Origin: Mangrovivirga halotolerans
Lineage (GTDB): Bacteria; Bacteroidota; Bacteroidia; Cytophagales; Cyclobacteriaceae
Reading direction: 5' to 3'
Assembly (NCBI RefSeq): GCF_026241165.1
Contig: NZ_JAPFQN010000013.1
Span: 1 to 64,000 of the forward strand
Length of the DNA stretch: 64,000 bases
This document shows positions 43,958 through 53,010 of the stretch, piece by piece. Position numbers and translations under genes: made by a program. Numbering within the stretch: position 1 is the stretch's first letter; each line of letters starts with the position of its first letter. The notes beneath the pieces were generated by a model. It was not told the DNA's origin. It ran no database searches and worked only from the letters and a program-made list of their open reading frames with translations.

Positions 43958-45583
43958 ATGAAAAGACGTAATTTTTTAAAGAATAGCCTCTCAGGATCAG
44001 TTGTTGCCGGAGCTTTAAGCATACTTCCAGGTAGCAACATTTTAGCCTCTGATATCCAAAAACCTAATACCTCTAAGAATAAATATAATAATTTTGAATT
44101 TCTCGAATGGGATATCGCCCGTATGCGGCGGTCGATGGAAAGTGGTGATTTAACTTCTTATAAGCTAACAAAAGCATATTTGAAGCGCATTGAAGAGTTA
44201 AACCATACGGGCCCAGATTTAAAAGCGGTTATAGCTGTTAATCCAAAAGCTGAAGATCAGGCCAGGCAAAGAGATGCAGAAAGAGTTGCGGGCAAAACAA
44301 AAGGCCCTATGCATGGCATCCCGGTTTTGATCAAAGATAATATTAATACCGCAGGAATGCCTACGACCGCGGGATCATTGGCTTTGAGTAATCATACCCC
44401 CGGAAATGCTTTTATTATTAATAAGCTCGAGGAGGCCGGTGCCGTTATTCTTGGTAAAGCAAACTTGAGTGAATGGGCCAACTTCAGATCTGTAAGGTCT
44501 TCCTCAGGATGGAGTGGAGTAGGCGGACAGTGTAAAAATCCTTATTCCCTGGATCGTTCTCCATGTGGTTCAAGCAGTGGTAGCGGAGTTGCAGTTGCAG
44601 CAAATATGTGTGCAGTAGCTATTGGTACAGAGACCAATGGTTCCATAATATGCCCTTCGGGTATAAATGGGGTAGTTGGAATCAAGCCAACTGTTGGATT
44701 ATGGAGTAGGGAGGGGATTATTCCAATTTCTCATACTCAGGATACAGCAGGACCAATTGCCAGAACAGTTTCTGATGCAGTAGCATTACTGGCAGCCTGT
44801 ATGGGTAAAGACCCTAATGATCCAGCAACTCAGGAAATGGCTATTGATATGAATTTTGATGATGCCCTTGATGAACTTTCATTAAAAGATGCTCGATTAG
44901 GAGTGGCTAAAAATTATATGGGTAAACATAAAGAAGTGGATGCTGCCATGGAAAAGTCAATCCTGGCCATACAGGAGGCTGGAGCACAAATAATAGAGAT
45001 CGACAATATCCTGGGTGATGATATTGATGATGCGGAAATGACGGTTTTGCTTTATGAATTTAAAGATGGATTGAATAGATATTTGAAAACCTATGATGCC
45101 CCGTATAAATCACTTGCTGAACTGATTGAATACAATAAAAAGAACGAATCATCTGAATTAAAGTGGTTTGGCCAGGAGATCTTTGAAATGGCAGAGAAAA
45201 AAGGGTCGTTAAATGATCAGGAATATTTAGATGCACTGGTTAAGATCCGGACAAACACTCAGAAAAAAGGCATAGATAAATATATGGAAGAGCATGATCT
45301 GGATGCGATAGTAATGCCGACCAATGCTCCGGCCTGGACCATCGATCTTCTTCTTGGAGATCATGGGTATGCAGGCTCATCAGGAGCTGCAGCGATGTCA
45401 GGGTATCCAAATATTACAGTTCCTTCCGGAGATATTCATGGCATGCCTGTTGGAATTTCTTTTGTAGGTCGAGCCTGGTCAGAGAAGAAACTTATCGGTT
45501 TGGCTTACGCTTTTGAACAACTAACCAATAAGCGTATGATACCACAATATCGAGAGTCAGTAAGTGCTCAGTCAGAAGAATGA
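43958..45583 (+). CDS. Exported amidase (amidase-signature family)
   Basis: The Ser-cisSer-Lys hydrolase signature is complete: PVLIKDNINTAGMPTTAGSL with the catalytic Lys, and DRSPCGSSSGSGVAVAANMC with the two Ser residues, then ETNGSIICPSGINGVVGIKP. The frame could open at 43904 on the uvrB stop codon, but the ATG at 43958 starts a twin-arginine-type signal (KRRNFLKNSLSGSVVAGAL), so it is chosen, giving 541 aa and a protein secreted folded into the periplasm. Substrate unknown; family members cleave a range of amides. It ends exactly where the convergent glycosyltransferase gene ends (45583/45584). Confidence 0.9.
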   Translation: MKRRNFLKNSLSGSVVAGALSILPGSNILASDIQKPNTSKNKYNNFEFLEWDIARMRRSMESGDLTSYKLTKAYLKRIEELNHTGPDLKAVIAVNPKAEDQARQRDAERVAGKTKGPMHGIPVLIKDNINTAGMPTTAGSLALSNHTPGNAFIINKLEEAGAVILGKANLSEWANFRSVRSSSGWSGVGGQCKNPYSLDRSPCGSSSGSGVAVAANMCAVAIGTETNGSIICPSGINGVVGIKPTVGLWSREGIIPISHTQDTAGPIARTVSDAVALLAACMGKDPNDPATQEMAIDMNFDDALDELSLKDARLGVAKNYMGKHKEVDAAMEKSILAIQEAGAQIIEIDNILGDDIDDAEMTVLLYEFKDGLNRYLKTYDAPYKSLAELIEYNKKNESSELKWFGQEIFEMAEKKGSLNDQEYLDALVKIRTNTQKKGIDKYMEEHDLDAIVMPTNAPAWTIDLLLGDHGYAGSSGAAAMSGYPNITVPSGDIHGMPVGISFVGRAWSEKKLIGLAYAFEQLTNKRMIPQYRESVSAQSEE

Positions 45584-46453
45584 TTAGTTAAGAAGGTTAT
45601 AATTTCGATATTCCCAAATATGATAGCCGGTTGTTTTTCTTATGAATTGCTTAAACTTTTCTTTGAAAGATAACCGGCTATATGAAAGATCGTGTTCAAA
45701 CTTCCAGTTCTTTTGGTTAATCCTATTTTGCATGACTTTGGGATGTGATCCTATAAAGCGATCAAGTGCATCAATTCTTGAATAATCATATCCTTCATCG
45801 GTAACATGCTGCTCTTTGGCTTCCTCCCCCCTGTAGAGCTTGACAAAGTTTTCTCTTTTTGCAAGCATTTTTTTGGGCTCTTTAACCCAGCCATAGTGAT
45901 AGATATACGCATCGACCAGTTTGACATTCAGTTTTTCATTGTCATTTTTTCGAAAGCCCTGGGCATCTTTAAAAGAATAAATTGAAGGGTCGTTTTTAAT
46001 AATCCTGATTTCCCTGCGATACCAATTAGAAGAAGTGCCTATATAGTCATAAGAAGCATAAAAATGAAGATAATTAAATAACAAACCATCTACTTTGGGA
46101 TTATCTTTCCATTTCTGCATTGCCTTTTGGACTTCAGGAATATATTTTTCATGCATTACTTCATCACCCTGAATATAAAAACACCAGTCGCTATCTTTTG
46201 ATATATGTTTGAATGCTTTATTTGTTTCCGCTGCCAGTACTTTACCTCCTGCTGCCAGAGATTGATCCCATACGGTATCTATGATCTTTATTTTAGGGTC
46301 TATATTTTCAATAAGTTTCCTGGTTTCATCTTCTGAATCGCCTACTGCTACGACAACCTCATCACATAAAGGAAGGATAGATTTTATTGCTTCTTCGATG
46401 GGATAATCAAATTTTATAGCATTTTTTATGAAGGTAAAACCCGAAACTTTCAT
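45584..46453 (-). CDS. Glycosyltransferase, GT2-like
   Basis: The protein begins KVSGFTFIKNAIKFDYPIEE and has CDEVVVAVGDSEDETRKLI near 30-48 and WCFYIQGDEVMHEKYIPEVQ near 91-110, with the metal-binding QGDE in place of DxD. The pattern is that of small family 2-like transferases acting on surface glycans. 289 aa, soluble. It starts one base after the stop of the GT4-like gene upstream, so the two form a glycan-related pair. Acceptor and donor unknown. Confidence 0.85.
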   Translation of the reverse strand: MKVSGFTFIKNAIKFDYPIEEAIKSILPLCDEVVVAVGDSEDETRKLIENIDPKIKIIDTVWDQSLAAGGKVLAAETNKAFKHISKDSDWCFYIQGDEVMHEKYIPEVQKAMQKWKDNPKVDGLLFNYLHFYASYDYIGTSSNWYRREIRIIKNDPSIYSFKDAQGFRKNDNEKLNVKLVDAYIYHYGWVKEPKKMLAKRENFVKLYRGEEAKEQHVTDEGYDYSRIDALDRFIGSHPKVMQNRINQKNWKFEHDLSYSRLSFKEKFKQFIRKTTGYHIWEYRNYNLLN

Positions 46454-46454
46454 A

Positions 46455-47495
46455 TTATTTTATTTTTAATTTTTTCATTGCTTTAAGCAACATTGCTGCC
46501 GAATGCCTGAAATGATGATCACGTTCAATTTTTTTCTTAGCCATATGTCCGACCATTTGCCCCATTTCGGGATCGTTTTTTAATTCAAGGATCATTGAAG
46601 CAATTCTTTCAGCTGAATTTTCTACTGCAAGTATATCCCTGCCAGGTGTAAATACCTCTTTTAATGCTAATGAATTTTTAGAAATTATTGGCTTTCGGCA
46701 TGCAGCATATTTATAAAGGTCTTTTGGAATACCCAGATTGGATTTTTTAGAATTACCGAATATGCCCAGACAAACAGAAGAATAGTTGATCAGCAAGTTA
46801 AGTTCCTTTTCATCCTCATAATTAATCAGGTTAACATTTCTGATTTCATTATCAGTCATGTATTTAATGATTTTAGTTTGCTCACTATTAATTCCGGTAA
46901 GGTCAAATCTGATATTTTGACCTTTCAGACTGGCAGCAACATCTAGAATTAACAAAATGCTGTCCAGAGGGACATTTTCTATAAGGGTAAATACCCTGAA
47001 AAACTCATCAGGTAATAAATCCTTCAGTGGATGATAGATTGAAGTGTCTATTCCAAATGGGACTACAGAGATCTTTCTTGCTTTGACTCCCATTTTTTGC
47101 ATGAAATATCTTTTATATTGCTTTGTTTCAGTAAATACCAGGTCAGCATATTTAAAAGCCCTGTAATCTTTATAATAATGTTTTGCTGCCCTGGGAGTAT
47201 AAGGAATTACTTGTTTTTCATCATAAACCTTTGTCAGAAAATTTGAGATTTCCGGATCAAATAACACCGGGGCAAAACTTATTTTTTTTATCTGCTTTAC
47301 ATTTGAATGAGTAAATCCTGGCAGGAAAACAGCGTCAACATTGTGTGATAGCAAGGCAATCTTTTTAGCAAGCTCTACCTTTAAAGATCTGTATGGTAGT
47401 TCTATAACTTTGATGCCCAGTAGTTTTAGTCCCTTTATCAGGTTTTTTGTTTTTTCATGATCTTTATGATAAGCTCCAGTAACAAGTATTTTCAT
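46455..47495 (-). CDS. Glycosyltransferase, family 4-like (GT-B fold)
   Basis: A 346-residue protein with an N-terminal Rossmann-like half (LVTGAYHKDHEKTKNLIKGL, then NVDAVFLPGFTHSNVKQIKK) and ISVVPFGIDTSIYHPLKDL at the domain joint, typical of GT4 enzymes. The C-terminal half has SSVCLGIFGNSKKSNLGIPK and YKYAACRKPIISKNSLALKE. The usual E(x7)E donor motif is weak. It is followed one base later by the GT2-like gene. About 240 bases of non-coding DNA lie upstream. Confidence 0.8.
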   Translation of the reverse strand: MKILVTGAYHKDHEKTKNLIKGLKLLGIKVIELPYRSLKVELAKKIALLSHNVDAVFLPGFTHSNVKQIKKISFAPVLFDPEISNFLTKVYDEKQVIPYTPRAAKHYYKDYRAFKYADLVFTETKQYKRYFMQKMGVKARKISVVPFGIDTSIYHPLKDLLPDEFFRVFTLIENVPLDSILLILDVAASLKGQNIRFDLTGINSEQTKIIKYMTDNEIRNVNLINYEDEKELNLLINYSSVCLGIFGNSKKSNLGIPKDLYKYAACRKPIISKNSLALKEVFTPGRDILAVENSAERIASMILELKNDPEMGQMVGHMAKKKIERDHHFRHSAAMLLKAMKKLKIK

Positions 47496-47739
47496 TGACT
47501 ATCATTTGGGTTATAAATTCAATGATCCGGAATTCGATCAGTAATAATATAATACTTTTAATTGAGGATGGCTCTTTTTATTAAGTACTTGGAGCACTTT
47601 TTTCTATAAATAATTCAAAATGAATTTAGATGAATCCTATTAAAAATTATTTCACAATAAATATTCAGAAAACCCTTACAAGAAATGTGAAATGTTGAGA
47701 GTAAAATATATTTTGCAATTGGATTAAATCAAAACAGTC
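47496..47739. other. Intergenic region, no gene seen
   Basis: This AT-rich divergent region separates the glycosyltransferase pair (minus) from the small outer-membrane protein gene (plus). No reading frame or RNA gene stands out. TATATTTTG at 47707-47715, 25 bases before the ATG, is one base longer than the Bacteroidota -7 consensus and has no matching -33 element at the usual distance, so promoter calls here are unsafe. Confidence 0.5.
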
Positions 47740-48162
47740 ATGAAAAGAATTTTATTTTTTGGGTTATTTTTATATTTAGGTTTATCTTCATCTAATGCTC
47801 AAAATACTGGTTCATGGATGCTGCATGGAGGGCTTGATATCTATAAAACAGATAATTATGGATTATTTGAAAAAGCCCAGATAGGATTGGAAGCTGATTA
47901 TTTTATCAGAGACAATTTTTCTGTTTCAGGAGGTGTTGAGATCTGGAGAAATACTACACGTTTAGCATTGGGGATGAGGTTTTATCCTGTTCAACCTGTC
48001 TATATAAGATTCAGAGGGTTGATCGGTGATAATTCAGATGCGAACCTTGGTTTTGGTTATGCACACCCTATTAGTGGAAATCTGAAATGGGATTTTATTG
48101 GTGACTATTATTTTGATCAGGGAGAATTTGCAATTCGAACAGGATTAAGTGTGATTCTATAA
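47740..48162 (+). CDS. Small outer-membrane beta-barrel-like protein
   Basis: A signal peptide ends near SNAQ (18-21). The mature ~120 residues alternate hydrophobic and polar residues in strand-like stretches ending at turn residues (GSWMLHGGLDIYKTDNYGLF, AQIGLEADYFIRDNFSVSGG, TRLALGMRFYPVQPVYIRFR) and finish with FAIRTGLSVIL, ending in a hydrophobic residue. This is the look of a small eight-strand porin-like protein. It stands alone between the divergent glycosyltransferase genes and a terminator. No specific family is named. Confidence 0.75.
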   Translation: MKRILFFGLFLYLGLSSSNAQNTGSWMLHGGLDIYKTDNYGLFEKAQIGLEADYFIRDNFSVSGGVEIWRNTTRLALGMRFYPVQPVYIRFRGLIGDNSDANLGFGYAHPISGNLKWDFIGDYYFDQGEFAIRTGLSVIL

Positions 48163-48184
48163 GATAATTTATTAAGATATTTTT

Positions 48185-48209
48185 AAACCGGCCATTGGCC
48201 GGTTTTTTT
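48185..48209 (+). terminator. Rho-independent terminator
   Basis: AAACCGGCC (48185-48193) pairs perfectly with GGCCGGTTT (48197-48205) around a 3-base loop, followed by T residues. It lies about 25 bases after the outer-membrane protein gene. The preceding run of T/A also allows weak use on the other strand for the convergent ComM gene. Confidence 0.92.
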
Positions 48210-48226
48210 ATGTTATTATATATTTA

Positions 48227-49768
48227 CTATACTCCAATTCCCATCATCCTATCCAGCGATCGATACTGAATTGCCTCTGCTAAATGGGCTGGTTTAATGG
48301 TTTCACTTTGATCAAGATCAGCGATAGTTCTGGCTACTTTTAATATTCTGTCATATGCCCTGGCAGAAAGGCCTAATCTTTCCATTGCAGATTTTAATAA
48401 TTCTTTTCCGGTTTCATCTACACGACACATTTTTTTGATTAGTTGTGATGGCATCATCGCATTATTATGGATGCCTTCCATATCTTTAAACCTGTCCAAT
48501 TGAATATGCCTGGCCAGGAGGACTCTCTCGCGAATTGATTGACTGCTTTCTGCTTTACGCTGGGCGGTCATTTCGTCAAACGATACAGGAGTAACTTCGA
48601 TATGAAGATCAATCCTGTCAAGAAGAGGTCCGCTGACTTTGTTTAGATATCGTTGAACTGCCATTTCAGAGTCCGGGTGCTCTTCTTCAGGATTGTAAAA
48701 GTCACCCGACGGGCTTGGGTTCATCGAGGCTATAAGCATAAAGTTAGCCGGAAAATCTACCGTAGCCCTGGCCCTGGAAATAGTTACCGTTCTTTCTTCC
48801 AATGGCTGCCTCATGACTTCCAAAACAGTTCTTTTGAACTCCGGAAGTTCATCGAGGAACAAAACACCATTATGAGCCAAAGAAATCTCACCCGGTTGGG
48901 GATGACCACCACCACCGACCAAAGCTACGTCACTAATAGTATGATGGGGGGACCTGAACGGACGGCTATTGAGCAATGAAGTTTTTTCTCCAAGCTTTCC
49001 GGCAACAGAATGAATTTTTGTTGTCTCGAGTGCTTCACTCATGGTCATTGGAGGTAGAATAGATGGTAATCTTTTGGCCAGCATGGTTTTACCTGATCCC
49101 GGAGGGCCTACCATGAGAACATTATGTCCACCGGCAGCAGCGATTTCCATTCCTCGCTTTATGTTTTCCTGACCCTGAACATCTGAAAAGTCTACGCCAT
49201 ATTCATTGTTATTTGTGAAATAAGCTTCATTTGGGTCTACTTCAATCGGTTCTATCTTTTCATAACCTTCAATGTGATCGATAGCCTGCCTGAGAGATTT
49301 CACAGGTAATACTTCGATGCCTTCTACAATCGAAGCTTCATGAGAATTTGCTTCGGGAAGCATGAAATATTTGAAGCCTTCATTTCTGGCCTGGATGCAA
49401 ATCGGGAGAGCACCTTTTATTGGTCTCAAGGAACCATCGAGAGCCAGTTCACCCATTATCAGGTAATCTTCCAGTTTATCAGCAATTATTTGTCCTGAGG
49501 ATTTCAACATTCCCATAGCGATAGTCAGGTCATAGGAAGAGCCTTCCTTTCGAATATCCGCTGGTGCCAGGTTCACAACGACTCGCTGCCTGGGAAAGTA
49601 ATAGCCATTGTATTTAAGTGCGGCTTCTACTCTTTGTTCACTTTCTTTTACAGCATTGTCGGGGAGCCCGACCATAAAAAATTTATTTCCTTTCATTACG
49701 CTCACCTCGATCGTAATGGTAACGGCTTCCACGCCGTGGACGGCGCTGCCATAACATCTTGATAACAT
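48227..49768 (-). CDS. comM: YifB/ComM family Mg-chelatase-like AAA+ ATPase
   Basis: A 513-residue ComM-type ATPase. The N-terminal Lon-protease-like fold domain begins GSAVHGVEAVTITIEVSVMK and MVGLPDNAVKESEQRVEAAL. The AAA+ core has Walker A GPPGSGKT, LFLDELPEFKRTVLEVMRQP as Walker B, and a C-terminal domain with GLSARAYDRILKVARTIADL. ComM is a branch-migration helicase that helps integrate incoming DNA in natural transformation in Gammaproteobacteria; the same role here is inferred. It has its own ~110-base upstream gap. Confidence 0.94.
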   Translation of the reverse strand: MLSRCYGSAVHGVEAVTITIEVSVMKGNKFFMVGLPDNAVKESEQRVEAALKYNGYYFPRQRVVVNLAPADIRKEGSSYDLTIAMGMLKSSGQIIADKLEDYLIMGELALDGSLRPIKGALPICIQARNEGFKYFMLPEANSHEASIVEGIEVLPVKSLRQAIDHIEGYEKIEPIEVDPNEAYFTNNNEYGVDFSDVQGQENIKRGMEIAAAGGHNVLMVGPPGSGKTMLAKRLPSILPPMTMSEALETTKIHSVAGKLGEKTSLLNSRPFRSPHHTISDVALVGGGGHPQPGEISLAHNGVLFLDELPEFKRTVLEVMRQPLEERTVTISRARATVDFPANFMLIASMNPSPSGDFYNPEEEHPDSEMAVQRYLNKVSGPLLDRIDLHIEVTPVSFDEMTAQRKAESSQSIRERVLLARHIQLDRFKDMEGIHNNAMMPSQLIKKMCRVDETGKELLKSAMERLGLSARAYDRILKVARTIADLDQSETIKPAHLAEAIQYRSLDRMMGIGV

Positions 49769-49881
49769 GTGTATTGGTTTTGGTTGTATAGTAAATTCCT
49801 TACTGAATGCTAATTAACAAGATATTTTTAAATAAAGAAAATAAATCTGAGGAAGGTTACGGAAGGGAGTATATAAAATCG

Positions 49882-50025
49882 CTAGTATTTTTTCGATCTT
49901 TTATTTTTAAGATAGCGGAATCTCAAAACGAGGAAAATTAAACCTAAAATTATGGATGCTTCAATGATCATTCCTGAGGTTGTAGATAAAAATTCCGGTA
50001 GATAACATAAGCTGGTAATGCACAT
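49882..50025 (-). CDS. Possible tiny membrane protein (47 aa)
   Basis: An open frame downstream of gmhA encodes about 47 residues from an ATG at 50025: two cysteines near the N-terminus, one strong hydrophobic helix (MIIEASIILGLIFLVLRF) and a very basic end (KNKRSKKY). A longer version from a TTG at 50082 would start inside the gmhA terminator stem and is unlikely. There is no family match and no visible promoter, so it may be spurious. Confidence 0.35.
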   Translation of the reverse strand: MCITSLCYLPEFLSTTSGMIIEASIILGLIFLVLRFRYLKNKRSKKY

Positions 50026-50060
50026 GGTGATAGATGTTATGGGATGAATACCTATAAAAA

Positions 50061-50086
50061 GAAAAAAGCCTGACAATGTCAAGCTT
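50061..50086 (-). terminator. Rho-independent terminator downstream of gmhA
   Basis: On the minus strand AAGCTTGAC pairs with GTCAGGCTT (50066-50074 and 50078-50086, one G-U), with a 3-base loop and a T-tract. It lies about 30 bases after the gmhA stop codon. Confidence 0.82.
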
Positions 50087-50117
50087 TCTTAATGTTAGTT
50101 ATTCTACTGGGGGCTAT

Positions 50118-50696
50118 TTACCCGGCAGCCATTACCTTCTCTATCTTTTGAATCAATATATGAATGATCTTGATGTGGATTTCCTGAATTCGATCTGCAT
50201 AGCCTTGATGAGGTACTCTGATCTCAATATCCGCTTCCTCAGCCAGTTTGCCTCCGGTATTACCACTTAAAATGATCACCTTCATCCCTTTTACTTTTGC
50301 TGCTTTTGCTGCTTCGATGACATTTTTGGAATTGCCACTGGTAGAGATTCCCAGAAGGATGTCATTTTTTTGACCTAATCCTTCCACAAATCGTGAAAAA
50401 ATAAACTCGAACCCATAATCATTACCTACGCAGCTTATATGACTGGGATCAGAAATTGCAATTGCTGCCATGGCAGGGCGGTTATCCCGATATCTTCCTG
50501 ATAGCTCCTCTGCAAAGTGCATGGCATCGCAATGAGATCCTCCATTACCACAACTGATTATTTTACCTCCATTTTTCAGGCTGTCAGACATCAGATTAGC
50601 GGCTTCAGCAATTTTATTGAGTAAGTCCTCGTTAGATAATACCTTCTGTAAAGTATGTAAGGCTTCTTCCAGCTCTTTTTTAATATCTTCGACCAC
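50118..50696 (-). CDS. gmhA: Phosphoheptose isomerase (sedoheptulose-7-phosphate isomerase)
   Basis: A SIS-domain enzyme that converts sedoheptulose 7-phosphate to D-glycero-D-manno-heptose 7-phosphate, the first step of the heptose branch of lipopolysaccharide and S-layer glycan precursors. Landmarks: [20 protein letters not shown] near 43-62, [40 protein letters not shown] and the C-terminal [18 protein letters not shown]. 192 aa is normal. hldE and gmhB are not in the window. It follows a small membrane protein gene by 12 bases, downstream of an MsbA-like exporter. Confidence 0.93.
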   Translation of the reverse strand: MVEDIKKELEEALHTLQKVLSNEDLLNKIAEAANLMSDSLKNGGKIISCGNGGSHCDAMHFAEELSGRYRDNRPAMAAIAISDPSHISCVGNDYGFEFIFSRFVEGLGQKNDILLGISTSGNSKNVIEAAKAAKVKGMKVIILSGNTGGKLAEEADIEIRVPHQGYADRIQEIHIKIIHILIQKIEKVMAAG

Positions 50697-50708
50697 TTAT
50701 AATAATGA

Positions 50709-51032
50709 TTATTGATTTTTTGTATCTGAATCAGAATTCCCCTGGCTTTTTACCTGCTTAGATTCTTCAGCCAGATCAAACATCTTGGCTTTTAATTCTG
50801 TTTTTTCTTTATCCAGCTTAGAGATCTTTTTATGTTGATCCTGCCAGAATTTTAAAAACAAAACGATATTAACCAGGAACAAAACCAATCCAAGATAAGC
50901 ACCCGGTTTGAACAGGTAATCATATTTAAGAAGGTTTAAAAAACTATCACCTGTAGCTATTGTAGCAGCTATAATTACCGCTATATGAAATAGCAGGTAA
51001 ACAATAAAAAATCCGATAGTAAATTTTTTCAT
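50709..51032 (-). CDS. Small membrane protein with a coiled-coil tail
   Basis: About 107 residues starting at an ATG at 51032 (an upstream TTG at 51062 would extend it by ten). Two membrane helices (about 5-24 and 44-61) are followed by a charged helical tail (about 62-95: QDQHKKISKLDKEKTELKAK) likely to form a coiled coil, and a Ser/Asp-rich end. Unknown function. It lies between the ABC exporter (86 bases) and gmhA (12 bases) on the same strand. Confidence 0.72.
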   Translation of the reverse strand: MKKFTIGFFIVYLLFHIAVIIAATIATGDSFLNLLKYDYLFKPGAYLGLVLFLVNIVLFLKFWQDQHKKISKLDKEKTELKAKMFDLAEESKQVKSQGNSDSDTKNQ

Positions 51033-51118
51033 CGTAATTAAATGCTTCAGTTCTGTGGTCAATATACTATCATATCGGTTAAGTTACCACCGATAGCTTA
51101 AGATTTTACTAGTTTTGA

Positions 51119-52963
51119 TTATTCATGGAGACTCTGCATCTCAATTAATTTAGCATATAAACCCTTCTGTTCCAGCAAAGATTCATGATTGCCTCTTTCT
51201 ATAATTTGACCTCTTTCAATAACAAGAATCTCATCAGCATGCTTAATCGTACTCAGGCGGTGAGCGATGACTAGAGAAGTTCTGTTTTTCATCAGGTTTG
51301 TAAGCGCTTCCTGAACCAGCTTTTCACTTTCTGCATCCAGAGCTGAAGTGGCCTCGTCAAGAATTAAAACAGGAGGGTTTTTTAGAATTGCCCTTGCGAT
51401 GCTTAATCGTTGCCTTTGTCCACCTGATAGCTTTGTTCCTCGCTCACCTATGTTAGACTGGTATCCTTCATCAAGTTTTTCAATGAATTCATGGGCGTTA
51501 GCGATCCTAGCTGCAGCAATCACATCTTGCTCACTGACGTTGCTCATACCAAAAGCAATGTTGTTGAATACCGTGTCATTGAATAAAATCGATTCCTGGG
51601 TAACTATTCCCATTTGGGTTCTAAGACTTTCAACATCTATATTTCTAAGATCATTGCCATCTAGAGTAATTTTACCGTAAGTAGGATCATAAAATCTAGG
51701 TAAGAGATCGGCAAGTGTAGATTTCCCACCGCCTGAAGGCCCTACTAAAGCTACAGTCTGGCCTTTTTTGATAGTAAACGATATATTGTCGATGACCTTT
51801 TCGGTATCATAGGCAAAAGACACTTCATCATATATTATCTGATCGGAAAAAGCACCTATTTCGATAGCCTCAGGATTATTCTTAACTTCATTTTCAGTAT
51901 CCATTAAATCAAAGATCCGATCTGCAGATACCAGCCCTCTCTGCAATCCTGTGATTGAATTACTCAAAGCTTTTAAAGGGGTCAGAATCTGGCTGAAAAT
52001 TGCAAGGAAGCCAAATAATCCGGGAGGAGTTAATTCTCCTGTATCCTCAAAAATTAGTTGACCACCAATGTAGATCAACAGGGCTACTGTTGAAACTCCT
52101 AAAAATTCTGACATTGGACTTGACAGGTTATATCTTTTGCTGAAATTCCAGCTAAAACCTGCATACCTGTTAATTTCTCCCTGAAATTTTTTATTGATAT
52201 ATCCATTCGCGTTAAAAGCTTTTACCACCCTCATGCCTGATAAGGATTCATCCAGGATATTTGATATTCTTCCCAGGGTAGATTGGGTTCCTTTTGCCTG
52301 TTTTTTTAGTGCCTTAGATATTGTGCTAATAAGAATTCCTGATAAAGGAAGAATGATGAGGCTATATAATGTGAGTTTTACAGAAATGCCAAATAATGCT
52401 ATAAAATATGCTATTATGAGGACTGGTTCTTTAAAAAACACTTTTACCGAATTCACAATGCTGTTTTCAACTTCTTGCACATCAGTGGTGATTTTTGACA
52501 TGATATCACCTTTGTGTTCATTAGTAAAAAAACCGATATGGAGCTTAGTGACAGCTTTAAAAACAGCCGATCTGAAATTTGTGATTACATTAACTTTGGC
52601 TTTTTCAAGAGAAACCTGGGATAGGTACCTGAATAGATTTGAAAGAAATACAGAAGCAATTAATAAAGTACAAACATACTGAAGGGCACGAAGTTTCCCC
52701 ACTGTATTTATATAATGTATTAAATTATAATAAAATTGACCTTTAAAAAATTCGATCAGGCCCACCTCTCCCCAAATTGGTTTAGTTTGATATTCACTGA
52801 GCTTTTGAGGATCAATTTGGTTGAATAAAACCTCCAGAATAGGCATTATCGAAAGCAAATTGAATAAGGAAAAAAGAGTATAAAGTATAGTACTGACGAT
52901 AAAAACCGGAATAATTAAATTAATCGGTTTAGCGTATTTAAAAAGCCTCTTTAATGTCTTCAT
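51119..52963 (-). CDS. ABC exporter, MsbA-like (fused membrane and ATPase domains)
   Basis: A 614-residue half-transporter: six membrane helices in residues ~15-340 then an ATPase domain with Walker A GPSGGGKST, signature LSGGQRQRLSIARAIL, Walker B VLILDEATSALD and the switch HRLSTIKHADEILV. Similar proteins flip lipid A or other lipids. The association with gmhA suggests a lipopolysaccharide role, but many exporters of this type have other substrates. 614 aa is normal. The first gene in its minus-strand series, about 50 bases from the divergent-to-tandem Wzi/RemB-like gene upstream. Confidence 0.92.
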   Translation of the reverse strand: MKTLKRLFKYAKPINLIIPVFIVSTILYTLFSLFNLLSIMPILEVLFNQIDPQKLSEYQTKPIWGEVGLIEFFKGQFYYNLIHYINTVGKLRALQYVCTLLIASVFLSNLFRYLSQVSLEKAKVNVITNFRSAVFKAVTKLHIGFFTNEHKGDIMSKITTDVQEVENSIVNSVKVFFKEPVLIIAYFIALFGISVKLTLYSLIILPLSGILISTISKALKKQAKGTQSTLGRISNILDESLSGMRVVKAFNANGYINKKFQGEINRYAGFSWNFSKRYNLSSPMSEFLGVSTVALLIYIGGQLIFEDTGELTPPGLFGFLAIFSQILTPLKALSNSITGLQRGLVSADRIFDLMDTENEVKNNPEAIEIGAFSDQIIYDEVSFAYDTEKVIDNISFTIKKGQTVALVGPSGGGKSTLADLLPRFYDPTYGKITLDGNDLRNIDVESLRTQMGIVTQESILFNDTVFNNIAFGMSNVSEQDVIAAARIANAHEFIEKLDEGYQSNIGERGTKLSGGQRQRLSIARAILKNPPVLILDEATSALDAESEKLVQEALTNLMKNRTSLVIAHRLSTIKHADEILVIERGQIIERGNHESLLEQKGLYAKLIEMQSLHE

Positions 52964-53010
52964 TCAGTATTTTTGTCAATTCAGGGCTGCAAGTTACATT
53001 TTTTAGTTCG

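Noticed and set aside
50026-50082. Longer form of the tiny ORF after gmhA from a TTG at 50082
   Set aside because: It would start inside the terminator stem of gmhA; only the shorter form is kept, at low confidence.
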